Assembly (NCBI RefSeq): GCF_002240355.1 | Contig: NZ_CP016353.1 | Location: 3,770,501 to 3,834,500, forward strand | From: Prauserella marina | GTDB lineage: Bacteria; Actinomycetota; Actinomycetes; Mycobacteriales; Pseudonocardiaceae | Reading direction: 5' to 3' | Length of the DNA stretch: 64,000 nt | Shown here: positions 9,071 to 17,314 of the stretch, piece after piece | Layout of the letters: each line of letters begins with the position of its first letter | Position numbering within the stretch: position 1 is the first letter of the stretch | Position numbers and translations under genes: made by a program | The notes under the pieces: generated by a model | Told to the model about the DNA's origin: nothing | Database searches by the model: none | The model's input: only the letters and a program-made list of their open reading frames with translations

Positions 9071-9125
9071 GAACCAGCCGGTCAAGGGAGTCGCGCGCCA
9101 CCGCGCGCTGCGGCATCGTGGCCGC

Positions 9126-10271
9126 ATGACGTTCGAGTCCATGACACGGAAGCGGCCGATCGCGGGGGCGAGCGCCGTGAGTATCGGCGGGCATCGGGTG
9201 CGGTTGCTCGATCGCGCCAGGATCTACGCGTGCGGGGTCACGCCCTACGACGTGACCCACGTCGGGCAGGCGGCCACGTTCCTGTGGGTCGACACGCTGG
9301 CACGGGTGCTGCGCGTGCTCGGCGTCGAACCACTCGTCTGCCGCAACGTCACCGACGTCGACGACGTCCTGCACGACGTCGCGCGACACCGGGGCACGCC
9401 CTATGACCAGCTGGCCTCCTTCGAGCAGTTCGAATTCGAGGGCGACATGGCCGCGCTCGGCGTGCGGGCGCCCGATCACGCTCCGGTCGCGCACGGTTTC
9501 ATCGACCCGGTTCGCAGGCTCGCCGCCGCCCTCGTCGAATCGGGAACCGCCTACGCGCGCGAGGGGTCGGTCTACTTCCGGGGAGCCGGGGTCGCGGACA
9601 GGGCGGGGCTGGACGAGGAAACGGCGCTGCGGCTCGCCGAGGCCAACGGCGGAAGACCGGACGATCCGGCGAAGGACCATCCACTGGACGTCGCGGTGTG
9701 GCAGGCGGCCGAACCCGGCCACCCCGCGTGGAGTTCCCCGTGGGGCAGGGGCAGACCCGGCTGGCACGCGGGGTGTGTGGCCATGGCGACGTCGGTGTTC
9801 GGGATCGGGGTCGACATCCACGCGGGCGGTGCCGATCTGCGGTTCCCGCACCACGCCTATCACGCGGCGATGGCCGAGGCGCTGACCGGCACCGCCCCGT
9901 ACGCGCGGGCGTGGCTGCACGCGGGGACGGTGCGGGTCGGCGGCGTGAAGATGGCGAAGTCGGAGGGAAACCTCGTGGCTGTCCGGGATGTGCTCGCCGA
10001 GCATCCGGCTCCGGTGCTGCGACTGGCCGTGATCGACCGGCCGTGGCACAGCGACTGGGACTACGCCCCTTCGGTGCTCGACGCGGCTGCCGGGCGGCTG
10101 GCGAAGCTGTACCGAGCGGCGGGGCGGCCGGGAGAGTCGGATGAAGCCGTGGTCGAGAAGCTGCGGCTGCTGCTGGCCGATGAACTCGACGTACCGGCCG
10201 CCATCGACCTCGCGACCGAGGTGGGCGGCAGCGCCGCCCGGCTCCTGGTCGCCACCATGGGCCTGACCTGA
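9126..10271 (+). CDS. MshC/cysteinyl-tRNA synthetase-like ligase paralog
   Basis: A 381-residue class I synthetase core related to CysRS and to MshC, the mycothiol enzyme that joins cysteine to glucosaminyl-inositol. YACGVTPYDVTHVGQAATF carries the zinc-binding cysteine and a degenerate HIGH motif (HVGQ). GWHAGCVAMA holds the second cysteine, IHAGGADLRFPHH the zinc-binding histidine, and VKMAKSEGN the KMSKS-type loop. The glutamate that normally follows the HH pair (PHHE) is alanine here. The protein ends soon after the helical bundle, with no room for a tRNA-anticodon domain, so cysteinyl-tRNA formation is unlikely. ATG 9141 is an alternative start. No mycothiol genes adjoin it, so a paralog with another amine acceptor is possible. 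Confidence 0.8.
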   Translation: MTFESMTRKRPIAGASAVSIGGHRVRLLDRARIYACGVTPYDVTHVGQAATFLWVDTLARVLRVLGVEPLVCRNVTDVDDVLHDVARHRGTPYDQLASFEQFEFEGDMAALGVRAPDHAPVAHGFIDPVRRLAAALVESGTAYAREGSVYFRGAGVADRAGLDEETALRLAEANGGRPDDPAKDHPLDVAVWQAAEPGHPAWSSPWGRGRPGWHAGCVAMATSVFGIGVDIHAGGADLRFPHHAYHAAMAEALTGTAPYARAWLHAGTVRVGGVKMAKSEGNLVAVRDVLAEHPAPVLRLAVIDRPWHSDWDYAPSVLDAAAGRLAKLYRAAGRPGESDEAVVEKLRLLLADELDVPAAIDLATEVGGSAARLLVATMGLT

Positions 10272-10316
10272 CCCGCGAGTCCCCCGTCCAGGACAGCGAC
10301 ACCCGCACCCAAGGCG

Positions 10317-10442
10317 CCGAGATCCGCGCTCAGGTCACCGAGTTCTGCATTCAGGTCACCGACATCTGCACTCGGGTCACCGACATCTGCATTCAGGTCA
10401 CCGAGACCCGCGCTCGGGTCGCCGAGATCCGCGCTCCGAGAC
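10317..10442. repeat. Six tandem degenerate 21-bp repeats, class A
   Basis: Six head-to-tail units of exactly 21 bp start at 10317, 10338, 10359, 10380, 10401 and 10422. They share CCGA at the start, a middle of the form TCYGCRYTC, and usually GGTCA at the end. A partial further copy precedes the first. The array lies between convergent genes, 45 bp after the MshC-like stop. It can be read as a 7-residue periodic peptide on the minus strand, but without an initiation site or a recognisable protein. Confidence 0.85.
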
Positions 10443-10449
10443 CTGGCGC

Positions 10450-10575
10450 GCGAACGCGACACTCGGCGTGCGGAACGCGGAACTCGCGGTCCCGAACGCA
10501 GACCTCGGCATCCGGAACGCGGATCTCGCGAGCCTGAGCGCGGAACTCGGCGTCAGGGACGGGGGACTCGCGCGG
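10450..10575. repeat. Six tandem degenerate 21-bp repeats, class B
   Basis: A second family of 21-bp units begins at 10450, 10471, 10492, 10513, 10534 and 10555. They share the core GAACGCGGAACTCGCGG with changes at a few positions. The same unit length as the class A array just upstream, with a different sequence, points to a common amplification mechanism. The array ends 12 bp before the stop codon of the FGGY kinase gene. Confidence 0.85.
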
Positions 10576-10586
10576 GTCCGCGGCAC

Positions 10587-12101
10587 TCAACCGGCGGAAA
10601 GGCCGTGCACGACCGGTTTCGTCGCGGGATAGAGATCGAGGTAACCGCGATGAAGTTCGTCGTAGCGCTCGCGCAGAGCGGAATCGGGGACGCGGATCTC
10701 GCGCACCGGGTTCCACAGCGCGACGTCGGGCGCGCCGATCGCGCCCGCCGCGAGCAGCGCCGCGCCGTAGCAGGCCCCGATGGTCACCGAGGGGATTTCC
10801 TGCTCGATTCCGGTGACGTCGCTGACGATCTGGGTCCACAGCCCGCCCTGGGTTCCGCCACCGACGGCGACGATCCGCTCCAGCCGCGCGTCGGCGTCCC
10901 GCATCGCCGCGATGTTGTGCCGCACCCCGTGCGCGGTCGCCTCCAGCGCGGCCCGGTACAGGTCGCCTCGCGTGTGTTCGAGGGTCAGCCCGGCGATGAC
11001 TCCGCGTGCGAGAGGATCCGCGATCGGCGTGCGCTCGCCCGCGAAGTACGGCAGCATCAGCAACCCGCCAGCCCCCGGTCCCGACCGGCTCGCCTCGGCG
11101 AGCAGTTCGGCGTGGGCCGGGCCGCCGAAGAGGCCACGCAGCCATTCGGTCACCGCTCCGGAGGTCGCCATTCCGCCCGCGAGGTTGCGGGTTCCCTCGT
11201 AGGCGCCGACGGTGCTCCACAGGCTCGGCATCGTCAGCCTGCGCTCGGTCGTGGCGATGAGGAACATGGTCGTGCCGTACATGATCATCAGGTCGCCCTG
11301 GCGCTGCGCGCCGACGCTCACCGCCTCCGACCACGCGTCGATGGTGCCGGTGATCACCGGGGTTCCCGCGGCGAGTCCGGTTTCCCTCGCCGCCGTGGCG
11401 GTCACGGTTCCCGCGACGTCGCCGGGCCAGCGCAACGGCGGCAGGTCGAGCCACGGCGCGACCCGCTGGGCCCACGGTTCGTACCATTCGAGTTCCCGCG
11501 AGTCGTACAGCGGCACCGACTGGCTCGCCGAGTGATGGTCGAGCACGTATTCGCCGGTGAGCCGGGATACTAGCCAGGAACTGGGAAGGTACAAACGTTT
11601 CGCCCTCGCGGCGATGTCCGGTTCGTGCTCGGCGACCCAGGCGAGCTTCGGACCCACGGCCTGGGTGGACAGCAGCGAGCCGCACCGGTCGAGCACGGCC
11701 CGCTCACCCAGTTCCTCGCCGAGCGCGGCGATCTGCGCGGTGGCGCGGGTGTCGACGCCGTAGAGGATCGCGGGCCGTAACGGTTCTTCCGTGCCGGGCT
11801 CGCCCCCTCCGGTCAGCGCGACGCAGGGACCCATCCCGCTGACGCCGACCGCCCCGACGGCTCCGTTCGACCCGCCGGTTCGCAGGAGTTCGGCAGTGAT
11901 GCCGGTGAACTCGGCCCACCACACCCGCGGATCCATCTCGACGTGTCCCGGCCGAGGGCGGGACACGGTGTGCTCGCGCACCGCGGTGCGCACCACGGCG
12001 CCGCTGTCGCGGTCGACGAGCACGCCTTTGGTACTCGATGTCCCGATGTCGACGCCGATGACCATCGGCTTGGCTGCCGTCACACTCGTCACGGCCGTCA
12101 T
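10587..12101 (-). CDS. FGGY family carbohydrate kinase (xylulokinase-like)
   Basis: A 504-residue sugar or polyol kinase with two actin-like domains. GVDIGTSSTKGVLVD near residue 16 is the N-terminal phosphate-binding loop. The catalytic aspartate sits in ITGTIDAWSEAV (about residue 250), and IVAVGGGTQGGLWTQIVSDVTG is the C-terminal ATP-binding signature. Length is normal. The ATG at 12101 is 21 bp from the stop of the tailed MFS transporter on the same strand, so transporter and kinase are probably cotranscribed; the transporter is of the drug-efflux subclass, so it is uncertain that it imports the kinase substrate. The substrate cannot be read from the sequence. Confidence 0.9.
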   Translation of the reverse strand: MTAVTSVTAAKPMVIGVDIGTSSTKGVLVDRDSGAVVRTAVREHTVSRPRPGHVEMDPRVWWAEFTGITAELLRTGGSNGAVGAVGVSGMGPCVALTGGGEPGTEEPLRPAILYGVDTRATAQIAALGEELGERAVLDRCGSLLSTQAVGPKLAWVAEHEPDIAARAKRLYLPSSWLVSRLTGEYVLDHHSASQSVPLYDSRELEWYEPWAQRVAPWLDLPPLRWPGDVAGTVTATAARETGLAAGTPVITGTIDAWSEAVSVGAQRQGDLMIMYGTTMFLIATTERRLTMPSLWSTVGAYEGTRNLAGGMATSGAVTEWLRGLFGGPAHAELLAEASRSGPGAGGLLMLPYFAGERTPIADPLARGVIAGLTLEHTRGDLYRAALEATAHGVRHNIAAMRDADARLERIVAVGGGTQGGLWTQIVSDVTGIEQEIPSVTIGACYGAALLAAGAIGAPDVALWNPVREIRVPDSALRERYDELHRGYLDLYPATKPVVHGLSAG

Positions 12102-12122
12102 GTCACCACACGAGAGAGCGCG

Positions 12123-14075
12123 CTACGCGGGCGCCGTCCCCGTCAGGTCGAGGTCCACGGTGACCTGTCCTTCGCCGGTGAGGCTGACCTGCCGCACCGA
12201 CGGCGCGTACAGGCTGGTGACGACGGTGTACTCGCCGGAGGGAAGGCCCCGCAGTTCGTAGCGGCCGTCGGAACCGGTGACGACGCTGGAAACCTGTTCG
12301 CCGTGCGCGCCGGTGACCGTCACGGTCGCGCTCGCGAGCCCGGTGCCGTCGGGTGCGGTGACCCTGCCGTGGATGCGGCCGGTCGCGGTGAGCGTGAAGT
12401 CCCTTGCCACACCGGAGCCGTTGAGCGCGATCGACGCCGCCTCCGGTTCGAATCCCTTCGCGGTGGCGACCACCGTGTAGCTGCCGGACCGAAGCCCGGT
12501 GACGGCGAACCCGCCGTCGGCGCCGGACCGGGTCCTGCTGATCTGCCTGCCGTCCGGCCCGGTCACGGTGACCACGCCGCCGTCGATCCCGCCGCCGCCG
12601 GTTCCCCGCATCGTGCCGGTGAGCGAGCCCGCCGGAGCGGGTTCCTGCTCCACCTCGGCCGGGGCGGGTTTCTTCCTTCCTGGCAAGAACGACGCGACGA
12701 CGAGCGCGGCGAGCGAAGCAACGGCCGCGATCACGAGCACGACCTGGAAACCGTCCCGCGAGGGCACGGCGGTTCCGCCGACCGTCATGGTCATGCTGGC
12801 GAGGATGACCCCGGCGACCGCGCTCGACACCGACGTGCCGATCGAGCGCATGAGTGTGTTGAGACTGTTGGCCGCCGCGGTCTCCGACACCGGAACGGCT
12901 CCCATCACCAGCGCGGGCATGGCGCCGTAGGCAAGGCCGATCCCGGCGCCGATGATGCTGGAGGCGATCACGAGCTGCCAGATCTCCGACATCAGCACGA
13001 GGGTCAGCGCGTAGCCTGCCGCGACCACGACGGCGCCGGTCATCAGCGTGACCTTCGGGCCCATGGTGCGCGAGATCCTCGCCGAGACCGGCGCCATGGC
13101 CATCATGACGAGGCCGTTGGGTGCCATGACCAGTCCCGCGGCGAGGATCGTCTGCCCCATGCCGTATCCGGTCGCCTCGGGCGCCTGCAACAACTGTGGC
13201 AGCACCAGCGACATCGCGAACATCGCGAAGCCGAAGACGATGGAGGCGATGTTGGTCAGCAGCACCTGCCTGCGCGCGGTGGTGCGCAGATCCACGAGCG
13301 GCTGCCGGGTCCGCAGCTCCCACCATCCCCAGACGAGCAGCACGACGACGGCGCCGCCCAGCAGTCCGAGTGTCAGCTCGCTTCCCCAGCCCCAGTCCGC
13401 GCCTTTGGAAATGGCGAGCAACAAGCACAACAGCGCGATCGAAAGGCCCAGCGCTCCCGGGAAGTCGAACCTGCCGCCGGTGCGCACCTTCGACTCGGGA
13501 ACGACACCGAGCACGAGAGCGGCCGCGATGGCGCCCAGCCCCGCCGATCCCCAGAACAGCATGTGCCAGTCGGCTTTCTCGGCGATGAACGCCGCGGCGG
13601 GAAGGCCGAGCGCTCCTCCGACGCCGAGGGACGCGCTCATCAGCGCGGTCGCCCCACCGAGTCGTTCGGGCGGCAGTTCGTCCCTCATGATGCTGATGCC
13701 GAGCGGGATGACTCCGGCGGCGAGGCCCTGCAACGTCCTGCCCGCCACCATGGGAGCGAGGGTGTCCGACATCGCGCACAGCACCGATCCCGCGATCAGC
13801 ATCAGAAGGCTGAACAGCAGCATGCGCCGCTTGCCGTACATGTCGCCGAGCCTGCCGACGGTCGGGGTGGCCACCGCGGCGGCGAGCAGCGTCGCGGTGA
13901 TTGCCCACGAGGTGTCGGCCGGTGTCGCTCCCAGCAGCGAGGGCAGTTTGGGTACCAGCGGGATGACCAGTGTCTGCATGAGCGAGACGACGATGCCGCC
14001 TGAGGCCAGCACCGCCACCACGGCGCCCGGCCGCACCTTGGGCGGCTCCGGCACGCCGTCGACGGCATGGGTCAT
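12123..14075 (-). CDS. MFS transporter (DHA2 type) with two C-terminal carboxypeptidase-regulatory-like domains
   Basis: A 650-residue major facilitator protein. Residues about 15-480 form a 14-helix DHA2 core, with the GRLGDMYGKRRML loop between helices 2 and 3. About 150 further residues follow: a Pro/Glu linker and two beta-sandwich repeats of the CarboxypepD_reg type, each with a D-G-x-Y/F-x(2-3)-GL-x-S-G-x-YTV pattern (SGADGGFAVTGLRSGSYTVV and GSDGRYELRGLPSGEYTVV). With 14 helices the tail would be cytoplasmic, an odd place for this fold. ATG 14075 has AGGAG 9 bases upstream. The divergent TetR gene and the perfect operator at 14114-14135 make it the likely regulated target. Confidence 0.88.
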   Translation of the reverse strand: MTHAVDGVPEPPKVRPGAVVAVLASGGIVVSLMQTLVIPLVPKLPSLLGATPADTSWAITATLLAAAVATPTVGRLGDMYGKRRMLLFSLLMLIAGSVLCAMSDTLAPMVAGRTLQGLAAGVIPLGISIMRDELPPERLGGATALMSASLGVGGALGLPAAAFIAEKADWHMLFWGSAGLGAIAAALVLGVVPESKVRTGGRFDFPGALGLSIALLCLLLAISKGADWGWGSELTLGLLGGAVVVLLVWGWWELRTRQPLVDLRTTARRQVLLTNIASIVFGFAMFAMSLVLPQLLQAPEATGYGMGQTILAAGLVMAPNGLVMMAMAPVSARISRTMGPKVTLMTGAVVVAAGYALTLVLMSEIWQLVIASSIIGAGIGLAYGAMPALVMGAVPVSETAAANSLNTLMRSIGTSVSSAVAGVILASMTMTVGGTAVPSRDGFQVVLVIAAVASLAALVVASFLPGRKKPAPAEVEQEPAPAGSLTGTMRGTGGGGIDGGVVTVTGPDGRQISRTRSGADGGFAVTGLRSGSYTVVATAKGFEPEAASIALNGSGVARDFTLTATGRIHGRVTAPDGTGLASATVTVTGAHGEQVSSVVTGSDGRYELRGLPSGEYTVVTSLYAPSVRQVSLTGEGQVTVDLDLTGTAPA

Positions 14076-14113
14076 GAAGGGGGACTCCTGTTTCTTTCGC
14101 CAGAGCCGATACA

Positions 14114-14135
14114 TTAAGTCAACTGATTGACTTAA
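14114..14135. promoter_or_regulatory. Perfect TetR-type operator in the MFS/TetR divergent region
   Basis: TTAAGTCAA (14114-14122) and TTGACTTAA (14127-14135) form a perfect 9-bp inverted repeat around CTGA. The site lies 39 bp upstream of the MFS start and about 155 bp upstream of the TetR start. Its AT-rich sequence stands out from the flanks, as expected for a repressor site overlapping the promoter of the transporter. Confidence 0.75.
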
Positions 14136-14289
14136 CATAGCAGGACGAGGTTGGCCTCCGGAAAGGCCGGGGCGCCGAACCGGGCAGGATGTGCGGAGAA
14201 ACACCAGGAGAACCGGACATCCGAAACCGTGAGGATGTTCGAGGATGATGCGGTACCGAGCGGACGAGGGACGGGAGGCGGTGACAGCC

Positions 14290-14952
14290 ATGGCGGCCAC
14301 GCCCCACAAAACACCGGAAAAGGAACAGACGGGAAGGGCACACGCCACCAGAGACCTCATCGTGGCCACCGCCGAGCGGCTGTTCGCCGAGCACGGAGTC
14401 AACTCCGTGTCCAACCGCCAGATCGGGGCTGCCGCGGGCCAGGGCAATACGACCGCGGTCAGCTACCACTTCGCCACCAAGGCCGACCTGATCCGCGCGA
14501 TCCTGCGCAAGCACGACGAACGGATCGACGTCGTGCGCGAGGCCATGGTCGCCGATGCGGCCGGCTCCACCGACGCGCGGGACTGGATCGCCTGCCTCGT
14601 CGTACCCCCGGCAACGCACCTCGCCGGACTCGGCACCCCGACCTGGTTCGGCCGGTTCGGCGCCCAGGTGGCGACCGACCCCGCCCACCGGCGGATCCTG
14701 CGGGAGGAATCGTTCAACTCCCCCTCGACGATGCGCGCGGTGACCGAACTCGACGCGTGCGTTTCCGGGCTGCCGCCCCGGGTTCAGCTCGAACGGCGGG
14801 ACATGGCACGCCAGCTCATGGTGCACGGGATCGCCGAGCGGGAGCGCGCCCTGGCCGAGGGCACCGCGACGCCGAGGAACAGCTGGGCGGAAGCGGCGAA
14901 CGGGCTCACCGACGCGCTCGTCGGGCTGTGGCTGGCACCGGTCACCGGCTGA
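14290..14952 (+). CDS. TetR family transcriptional regulator
   Basis: A 220-residue TetR repressor. The N-terminal HTH (about residues 15-70) reads ATRDLIVATAERLFAEHGVN then SNRQIGAAAGQGNTTAVSYHF, followed by the usual ATKADLIRAILRKHDERI. The rest is the helical ligand-binding domain, ending in NGLTDALVGLWLAPV as in regulators of MFS efflux genes. I use ATG 14290; an in-frame ATG at 14245 and GTG at 14281 are possible, with GGGAGG at about 14273. It is divergent from the tailed MFS gene and upstream of a second MFS gene in its own direction, so it may control both. Confidence 0.92.
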   Translation: MAATPHKTPEKEQTGRAHATRDLIVATAERLFAEHGVNSVSNRQIGAAAGQGNTTAVSYHFATKADLIRAILRKHDERIDVVREAMVADAAGSTDARDWIACLVVPPATHLAGLGTPTWFGRFGAQVATDPAHRRILREESFNSPSTMRAVTELDACVSGLPPRVQLERRDMARQLMVHGIAERERALAEGTATPRNSWAEAANGLTDALVGLWLAPVTG

Positions 14953-15266
14953 CCTCCGCGCGCGCCGGTCCGTCCACACCGGACTCGGCGAGGACACGGC
15001 CATCGGGCCTGGCGTTTCCGCGCTTCGAAGCACCCGGCGCCGCGAATAATCGCGAGAAACTGTCGGTTCCCCCGACTACACTGATCAAGGTGGCTGCATT
15101 GTGGCCATCCCGCCGCCACCGCAGTCGGCGCCGACACACGTCGGCAAGGATCGGCCTTCCACTTCTGGTGCCAACACATCAGCAGGCAGCGCCAGCGCGC
15201 GATGCCGGAGGCGGCCTTGCCGAGCCCGGCCCGCACTCCGATTCCGCCCCTGTGAGGTAGTTTTCC
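14953..15266. other. Intergenic region, TetR to second MFS
   Basis: About 310 bp without a supported gene. It holds one TCCACA-CC-GGAC copy of the recurring intergenic motif (14973-14984) and a TACACT (15077-15082) that could be a -10 element, without a convincing -35. I see no hairpin strong enough to call a terminator. Confidence 0.5.
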
Positions 15267-16724
15267 ATGATCGACACCGCGAGCGCGACGCCCGCGGCCT
15301 CCGACCCCAGACCCGCGCCCGCGCGAGCGGGCATGCTCATCGGCGTGCTGGTGGCCTCGGCCTTCGTCATGATTCTGAACGAGACGATCCTCAGCGTCGC
15401 CCTGCGCGACCTGACCGTCGACCTGGGTGTCTCCACCACCACCGTGCAGTGGCTGACCAGTGGGTTCCTGCTGACGATGGCCGTGGTCATCCCGACGACC
15501 GGATTCCTGCTCGAACGCTTCACCCCCCGGCAGGTCTTCATCGTCTCGCTCACCCTGTTCAGCGTCGGCACGTTCGTGAGCGCCATCGCCCCCGGATTCG
15601 CGGTACTCCTGGTGGGGCGCGTCATCCAGGCCTGCGGCACCGCGGTGATGCTGCCGCTGCTGATGACCACGGTGATGCGGCTCGTGCCGCAGGAGCGGCG
15701 CGGCGCCACGATGGGCACGATCACCATCGTCATCGCGGTCGCGCCCGCGCTCGGCCCCACCATCGGCGGCGCCGTGCTGTCGGGACTGGGCTGGCGGTGG
15801 ATGTTCTGGATCGTGCTCCCGCTCGCCATCGCCGCCCTGTTCATCGGCGCGACCTGGCTGCGGCTGGACAGCAAGACCAGGTCGGTACCGCTCGACGTGG
15901 TCTCGGTGCTGCTCTCGGCCCTCGGATTCGGCGGGCTGCTCTACGGCCTCGCCTCGATCGGCGAGGGAGGCGGCGGTGAGCACCTCGTCCCGCCATGGGC
16001 TCCCATCGTGGGCGGCGCTGCCGCGCTCGCCGTCTTCGTCTGGCGGCAGCTTCGCCTGCAACGCGGCGACAGGGCCCTGCTGGACCTGCGGCCGTTCACG
16101 CACCGCAGCTTCACGGTGGCATTGAGCCTGACGGCGCTGCTGTTCATGTGCCTGCTGGGTGTCGCGTCGATCATGCTGCCGCTGTACCTGCAAACCGTGC
16201 TCGACACCGGCACGTTCGTCAGCGGGCTCGCCGTGCTGCCGGGAGGTCTGATTCTCGGACTGCTCGGCCGCCCTGTCGGTTCGCTGTTCGACCGCTATGG
16301 GGCACGCCCGCTCGTCGTTCCCGGCGCGATCGCGATGGCGACGGCGCTGTGGCTGTTCACCCTGCTGGGCCCCGGCTCACCGCTGGCGGCCGCCATCGCG
16401 ATCCACATCCTGCTGATGGCGGGACTCGGCCTGATGATGACGCCGCTGATGACCGAGGCGCTGGGCTCGCTGCCCGATCAGCTCTACTCCCACGGCAGCG
16501 CCATCCTCGCGACCCTGCAACAGGTGGCCGGTGCCATCGGCACGGCGGTGTTCGTGTCGGTCGCCGCGCTCGGCAGCGCGCCGGGAGCGGGTGCTCCCGA
16601 CGCCGGCGGTCTGCGGGCCGCGTTCCTCGTCGCGGGTGGCATCGGCACGATCGCCGTGCTCATCTCGCTACTGGTACGCAAGCCCTCGGTCACGAAGGAA
16701 CCGGAAAAGGCACTCGTGGCCTGA
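15267..16724 (+). CDS. MFS transporter, DHA2 (EmrB/QacA) type
   Basis: A 485-residue drug-efflux type MFS protein with about 14 predicted helices. The first helix block (LVASAFVMILNETILSVALRDL) carries the family's NETIL/ALRDL signature. VQWLTSGFLLTMAVVIPTTGFLLERF and a proline/glycine-rich motif C, VAPALGPTIGGAVLSGLGWRWMFW, mark an H+ antiporter. ATG 15267 follows GAGG with a 9-base spacer. It lies downstream of the TetR gene in the same direction, so coregulation with the divergent transporter is possible. Confidence 0.92.
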   Translation: MIDTASATPAASDPRPAPARAGMLIGVLVASAFVMILNETILSVALRDLTVDLGVSTTTVQWLTSGFLLTMAVVIPTTGFLLERFTPRQVFIVSLTLFSVGTFVSAIAPGFAVLLVGRVIQACGTAVMLPLLMTTVMRLVPQERRGATMGTITIVIAVAPALGPTIGGAVLSGLGWRWMFWIVLPLAIAALFIGATWLRLDSKTRSVPLDVVSVLLSALGFGGLLYGLASIGEGGGGEHLVPPWAPIVGGAAALAVFVWRQLRLQRGDRALLDLRPFTHRSFTVALSLTALLFMCLLGVASIMLPLYLQTVLDTGTFVSGLAVLPGGLILGLLGRPVGSLFDRYGARPLVVPGAIAMATALWLFTLLGPGSPLAAAIAIHILLMAGLGLMMTPLMTEALGSLPDQLYSHGSAILATLQQVAGAIGTAVFVSVAALGSAPGAGAPDAGGLRAAFLVAGGIGTIAVLISLLVRKPSVTKEPEKALVA

Positions 16725-16743
16725 CCCGTTCGCGGAGAGACCG

Positions 16744-16778
16744 GCAGGCTACTTGACACATCCTGTCAAGTAGCCTGC
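16744..16778. promoter_or_regulatory. Perfect 15-bp palindrome containing a consensus -35
   Basis: GCAGGCTACTTGACA (16744-16758) and TGTCAAGTAGCCTGC (16764-16778) form a perfect inverted repeat around CATCC. Each arm contains TTGACA on one strand, and TAGGCT at 16779-16784 could be the -10 with a long spacer. It is 20 bp after the MFS stop and 40 bp before the HTH gene. It could be a transcription terminator, but there is no T tract, and the embedded promoter element favours an operator that controls the downstream HTH gene. Confidence 0.6.
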
Positions 16779-16816
16779 TAGGCTCGCCGGTGACCCGGCA
16801 CGAGAGGCGGATACCG

Positions 16817-17314
16817 GTGAACACACGCGCCCTGCCCGAACCCGGCACGTCGACGGCGACGCACACCGCGATCGCGAGACAGCTGACCGAGGACGCGGCG
16901 ACGGCGTTGCTCGACCCGCTCGACACGTTGCTCGGCCGCGAAGGCCCGTCAGCGGAGGTCACCGCGCTGCGAAACCGGCTGTCGGCCGACGCTGAGATGT
17001 GGGCGGCGCAGGTGACCGGCGCGGACGAACGACTCGCCGAGGACACGATGTCGAGAATCGTCTCGGCGCTCTACCTGCACGGCACGGACTTCGATCCGCC
17101 CGCGGCCTGGTGGGCCTCCCCGTTCGGCAGGCTCGTCGCGCGCCGCTTCGGGCATCCCACGGCGACGGCCGTCCCGCTGACCGTCGCGGCCGCCATGCTC
17201 GGCATCACCCGGCAGGGCGTTCACGATCTGGTCAACCGCGGCAAGCTGCACCGGGAGCCCGGCGGCCATGGCGTTCTCGTCAGCTCCGTCAGGCAGCGAC
17301 TGAATCCGGCGTGA
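16817..17314 (+). CDS. Helix-turn-helix protein, excisionase/MerR-like C-terminus
   Basis: A 165-residue protein I do not recognise by name. The N-terminal 110 residues are helical and acidic. The C-terminal 50 residues (PLTVAAAMLGITRQGVHDLVNRGKLHREPGGHGVLV...) match the DNA-binding helix-turn-helix with wing found in excisionase/MerR-like proteins. GTG 16817 has GAGAGG upstream with a 9-base spacer; GTG 16790 is an alternative but would start inside the promoter-proximal region. The stop overlaps the next start (GTGA), so it is coupled to the Cds1-like enzyme. The palindrome just upstream suggests that it regulates its own operon. Confidence 0.75.
   Translation: MNTRALPEPGTSTATHTAIARQLTEDAATALLDPLDTLLGREGPSAEVTALRNRLSADAEMWAAQVTGADERLAEDTMSRIVSALYLHGTDFDPPAAWWASPFGRLVARRFGHPTATAVPLTVAAAMLGITRQGVHDLVNRGKLHREPGGHGVLVSSVRQRLNPA

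Noticed and set aside
10317-10575. CRISPR-like array
   Set aside because: Units are contiguous and degenerate, without unique spacers, and no cas genes are present.
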